This document shows positions 9,589-12,349 of a stretch of 12,349 nt of DNA, one piece after another. How positions within the stretch are numbered: position 1 is the stretch's first letter; each line of letters starts with the position of its first letter. A program made the position numbers and the translations under genes. The stretch is from Euperipatoides rowelli (Eukaryota > Onychophora > Udeonychophora > Euonychophora > Peripatopsidae): the NCBI GenBank assembly GCA_003024985.2, contig PXIH01S0004805.1. One strand, given 5' to 3'. The notes beneath the pieces were generated by a model. The model made no database searches. It was not told where the DNA came from and saw only the letters and a program-made list of their open reading frames with translations.

Positions 9589-9780
9589 ATTTGGGGAAGA
9601 AAAACAGGACTCAAACTATTAAAAAAAAAGGGAGAATGTTGCTCACCTATTTCATTCACCCCCCTCCCCTTTAGAGGGCTCTATGTCAGGACCATACAGG
9701 GGACTGACCTGATTCCCAGACTTCTTGAAAAAAGTTGTGCTAGACAAATACCTAAATCATTGGCTGCTCTGCCTCCCTAG
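9589..9780 (+). other. GC-richer patch with a 63-codon open stretch (unidentified)
   Basis: The area has a pyrimidine-rich run with CCCCCC (about 9656-9672) and higher GC than the flanks. One plus-strand frame is open from 9589 to a TAG at 9778-9780 but has no ATG near its start. It encodes a peptide ending RLLEKSCARQIPKSLAALPP. No family is recognised. It may be an old transposon or retrocopy fragment. Confidence 0.2.
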
Positions 9781-10079
9781 TCCACCCGTGGTTTGTATAT
9801 AATGCTTTTGTTTTATGGTAAAATCTCTCGTAAGGCGAAGAGAAGTTTATAAGCATGAGTGATTGAAAATTGAATTTCTGCTGACTTTGATCTCTCCACA
9901 CATGTATTGCACTTTAAAGTATATAAGAGCACATATATTTAGTTAAAGTGCAAAGAGTTAAAGTTTCTCTAGAAAGAGTATAATATTTCACTAGTATCTA
10001 ATTTCACTTTTTTGGATGAGCATTCCACAAAAATATTCAGACTAGAAAAATGTATTGTCTGTCAGATTCCTTAAAGCCT

Positions 10080-10098
10080 AGAATTAAAATTTAATTCT
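10080..10098. repeat. 19-bp near-perfect palindrome
   Basis: AGAATTAAA (10080-10088), a single central A and TTTAATTCT (10090-10098) form a perfect inverted repeat. It is AT-rich and so only mildly unexpected. Confidence 0.5.
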
Positions 10099-10134
10099 GT
10101 CTAGTATTTATAGATTGTTACATTAATTTTCATT

Positions 10135-10149
10135 GGGGGGGGGGGGGGG
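10135..10149 (+). repeat. Run of 15 G upstream of a 46-base exon
   Basis: Fifteen consecutive G lie 55 bases before the acceptor at 10204, in otherwise AT-rich DNA. A transcript G-run of this length can form G-quadruplex structures and could influence recognition of the very short exon at 10205. It may also be a sequencing or assembly length uncertainty, which is common at homopolymers. Confidence 0.85.
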
Positions 10150-10204
10150 TAGACATGTTTATATTATAACTTGATGTTAATCTATTTAATTTCTTATACT
10201 GTAG

Positions 10205-10250
10205 ATACCTACGTTATGGAAACAGAGAAAAAATTGCACGAGATCTTAAG
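10205..10250 (+). CDS. POLR3A: POLR3A exon: YLRYGNREKIARDLK segment
   Basis: This 46-base exon is entered in phase 2; its first A completes a Lys codon with the last two bases of the exon ending at 6425. It then encodes YLRYGNREKIARDLK and ends on a full codon. The YGNREKxAxxLK pattern is typical of the Pol III largest subunit. The acceptor is TATACTGTAG|AT and the donor is AAG|GTACTA. The length is not a multiple of three, so skipping it would shift the frame. Together with the previous exon it gives 50 codons, matching the family length I recall. Confidence 0.93.
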
Positions 10251-11280
10251 GTACTATAATATTTTTTTTATAACTTAATACCAATTTATCAAGGTTAAAT
10301 TAATGTCTGTTTTAAATGACAATTTTTTTAATATTTCTTTTAAAAAAAAAAAATAAACTTACTACAAAATTATTGCATAGTTTTTATAAATGTTAATATA
10401 ATTAGCCTTTTCTCAAATATGTAAAGTGCATACTTAAATTATATGTGATGAATAATGAACCTATACCTATTTTAAAGCTTTTAAAATACTGGTTGTAGCT
10501 GTTTGAACAGATTTTTGAATCTTTAATTTGCAATTTCATTAGCATTTTTTTATATTAAATTTTTAATCTTTCCCATTCAATGAAGAAATGTGTGACACAG
10601 TGGGCAATTTATTGTTTCAATAAAAAAAAATTGCATAAAGATTATTAAAATTTTGTTAAGATCATTTTAGAAATGAAGTATTACTATTCATATTTGTCGG
10701 CTATTTTTTATTATAATAATAATTATGCGGCTAATAAAGAAAAGATGACTGCTTAAATTAGATAATTCTTCATAAAAGTTAAAAAATCATCACAGACATA
10801 TGTCAGAAATATTTAATCTTCTGCAACACCCTGAAATAATTGATTTTGCTGCCTCATTCTTCTTTTTTTTTTTTTTAAATGTAATATATAATTTTTCTTT
10901 CAACAGTTTTGTGAAATTTATCATTACTTGTGCATAGTATTATAGCACAGTAAGATAATTTGTTACATTTTCGGATGTTGCGGAACATAATCAATAGTTA
11001 TGACATGCAAGACTATAAGAAAACTTAACACAATCTACCATATGACTGTTCACAATACAACCACATTTTCTAGGAACATACCCCAGTCACATTTCTGCAT
11101 ACATGCATGTACTTTTTGTTGTACAGTATATGTGTGGGATGATATGCACGTTATATACAATTTATACTGTTAATAAATTAAAATGAAATAGAAAAAAAAA
11201 CTTTTAAAATGATTAAAATTGAAAATAATTATGAATTAAATAATTTATTATTATTAATGCTTCAATTTTATTTTGTTTAG
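10251..11280 (+). other. POLR3A: POLR3A intron (1030 bp, phase 0)
   Basis: The intron runs from GTACTA to TTTTGTTTAG. It is AT-rich throughout with A and T runs (near 10340, 10621 and 10863). I see no gene, transposon end or strong structure in it. Confidence 0.88.
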
Positions 11281-11376
11281 TTTGGAGATACAGTGGAACG
11301 TCATTTAATGGATGGAGATATTGTGTTATTTAATCGCCAGCCATCTCTTCATAAACTTAGTATTATGGCCCATTTT
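11281..11376 (+). CDS. POLR3A: POLR3A exon: GDxVERHLxDGD and NRQPSLHK active-centre block
   Basis: This internal exon has 32 codons with phase 0 at both ends. It encodes [18 protein letters not shown] followed by [14 protein letters not shown]. The block [10 protein letters not shown] is near-universal in multisubunit RNA polymerase largest subunits; its Arg corresponds to yeast Rpb1 R446, which contacts the ribose of the incoming nucleotide. VERHLxDGD before it and KLSIMAH after it match Pol III. The magnesium-binding NADFDGD motif normally follows about 20 residues later and is expected in the next exon, outside the window. The acceptor is TTTTGTTTAG|TT and the donor is TTT|GTAAGT, a consensus donor. 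No frameshift or stop is seen, so the gene looks functional here. Confidence 0.95.
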
Positions 11377-11808
11377 GTAAGTTTCGATTCATTTTATTTC
11401 AAACTACTTTGATAAAGAAGTTTCTCTGACTGTAGCTTGATTAATTTATTTTATCATTCTAGTTTAAAAATGTCAGTTTTTAATCTTTGATTCCATTTGG
11501 TCATAATTTTTAGGGCTTAAAATAAATACTGTAGTTTAGTATAGCAGATTTCATTTAAAAATGACTAAATACTAATCAAGCTTCAAGAGCAGATTATTTG
11601 TAATGCAGATATTAAACTCTTTAATTTATTTTGATTTCTGGCTTAATGTTATAGTTGGATGAAATATATAAAACAAAATATGAATTACAGTATCTCTGAC
11701 TAGATTTATATTGTTTAAATTAATGGATTATCTGAAGAGAAAAATCCCCTAGATACATCGAGTCGTAGATGATTGAATACAGGGCCTTGTTTAAACTTGA
11801 ATAGGAAC

Positions 11809-11891
11809 CAGGGTTGAGTAAGCTACTTTATAAAAGTATCAGTGCTACAGCTACAGCTACTTGGTCAAAAATAGTAGCTTAGCTACTTTTC
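11809..11891. mobile_element. hAT-like transposon end with subterminal AGCTACTT repeats
   Basis: CAGGGTTGAGTAAGCTACTTT begins at 11809. A CAGGGTTG start followed by repeated AGCTACTT-type words (11821, about 11845, 11881) is a pattern of non-autonomous hAT elements. A perfect inverted repeat AGTAGCT (11873-11879) / AGCTACT (11881-11887) lies in the subterminal part. The 8 bases before the end (11801-11808, ATAGGAAC) would be one target-site copy. I did not find a matching CAACCCTG end before the window stops, so it is truncated, degraded or extends beyond. Confidence 0.45.
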
Positions 11892-12079
11892 AACTATTTA
11901 CTTTCAGTACTGATCAAGAAATGCAGCAGTTTGTTTCTGCTTAAGGAGAAGGGGATAGGTTAATGGAAACTCCTCCAAATTATTATTTAGAGATTTTTCA
12001 AAATGTACACATTGTTATATCTGGAGCAGTTTAATATATTGAATGCTATTGTTTCACCCTAAAAATTAACCCCTTCATT

Positions 12080-12118
12080 GTGTCATTTTTAATCTGGAAA
12101 TCATTTAAATGATGACAC
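12080..12118. repeat. GTGTCAT/ATGACAC hairpin with a 14-bp palindrome
   Basis: GTGTCAT (12080-12086) pairs with ATGACAC (12112-12118). Overlapping the right arm, ATCATTTAAATGAT (12100-12113) is a perfect palindrome. A TTAACCCC sequence precedes it at 12066-12073, but no matching partner end was seen. Confidence 0.45.
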
Positions 12119-12349
12119 TTTTCATAAATTTATTTACTCTTGGAAAAAAAAATAAATGCCTTAATGTATTTTCATTTACTAAACATGTTTATTTTGATTA
12201 AGGATCCTATTTTAAGGATATTTAGTTTTTGAAATAAAATTTCTTATTATTTTTCAACATTTTTGTGTCAAACATCAGACATGTTTTTTTGAAATTTTGT
12301 AAAAGAGTTTTCATTAGCTCAAATTTGCAAACTGTCAATTCCACCTCAT

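Larger units (their letters stand above)
6426..10204 (+). other. POLR3A: POLR3A intron (3779 bp, phase 2)
   Basis: This is the longest intron in the window, running from GTATTA to TACTGTAG. It contains a piggyBac-like MITE at 6450-6688 and an inverted-repeat pair at 7675-7863 around a 50-codon open frame. It also has a palindromic pair at 8158-8202, smaller repeats at 8571-8594 and 8838-8893, a slightly GC-richer patch near 9590-9800 and a run of 15 G at 10135-10149. A minus-strand hydrophobic frame at 7439-7753 is the mirror of the plus-strand frame at 7626 and is not annotated. The stretch 6690-7600 shows nothing firm beyond AT-rich sequence. Confidence 0.85.
11377..12349 (+). other. POLR3A: 5' part of the next POLR3A intron (phase 0)
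   Basis: The intron starts with GTAAGT and has no acceptor leading into the expected catalytic segment before the window ends, so it is longer than 973 bases. It carries a hAT-like end at 11809 and a hairpin with an internal palindrome at 12080-12118. The remainder is AT-rich with nothing recognisable. Confidence 0.85.

Overview
The window is a piece of an intron-rich, AT-rich animal nuclear gene (about three quarters A+T by eye). Five short plus-strand exons read as one continuous protein segment, the largest subunit of RNA polymerase III (RPC1, gene POLR3A). The polymerase signatures, kilobase-scale introns and transposon remnants rule out a prokaryote, plant organelle or virus. The protein is clearly metazoan-like. 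An invertebrate is my best guess, possibly a chelicerate-type arthropod, but nothing in the window fixes the taxon.

Layout. Position 1-546 is the end of an upstream intron and carries one end of a hAT-like transposon. The exons are 547-684 (46 codons), 3249-3296 (16 codons), 6322-6425, 10205-10250 and 11281-11376. The third and fourth exons together give 50 codons across a phase-2 intron, and the last has 32. All other junctions are phase 0. The 144 joined residues align without gaps to the Pol III family, from just before the '[12 protein letters not shown]' block to 'NRQPSLHK'. The catalytic NADFDGD block should lie in the next exon, beyond the right edge. No start or stop codon of the gene is in the window.

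The introns make up about 96% of the sequence. Most of them are plain AT-rich DNA with homopolymer runs. They also hold a 239-bp TTAA-flanked piggyBac-like MITE 24 bp after the exon 6322-6425 donor, two hAT-like transposon ends, several perfect inverted repeats and three short open frames I do not recognise.

The most unusual stretch is 4800-5650 in the second complete intron. It is GC- and CpG-rich unlike its surroundings, packed with hairpins, and begins exactly at a strong splice-acceptor-like sequence. It includes an 81-nt foldback with 33 base pairs whose only non-Watson-Crick pairs are G.U on the plus strand. It may be a recent mobile-element insertion (a solo LTR or unclassified repeat) or an intronic structured RNA; I could not identify it. 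I see no operon, CRISPR array, rRNA or tRNA gene.
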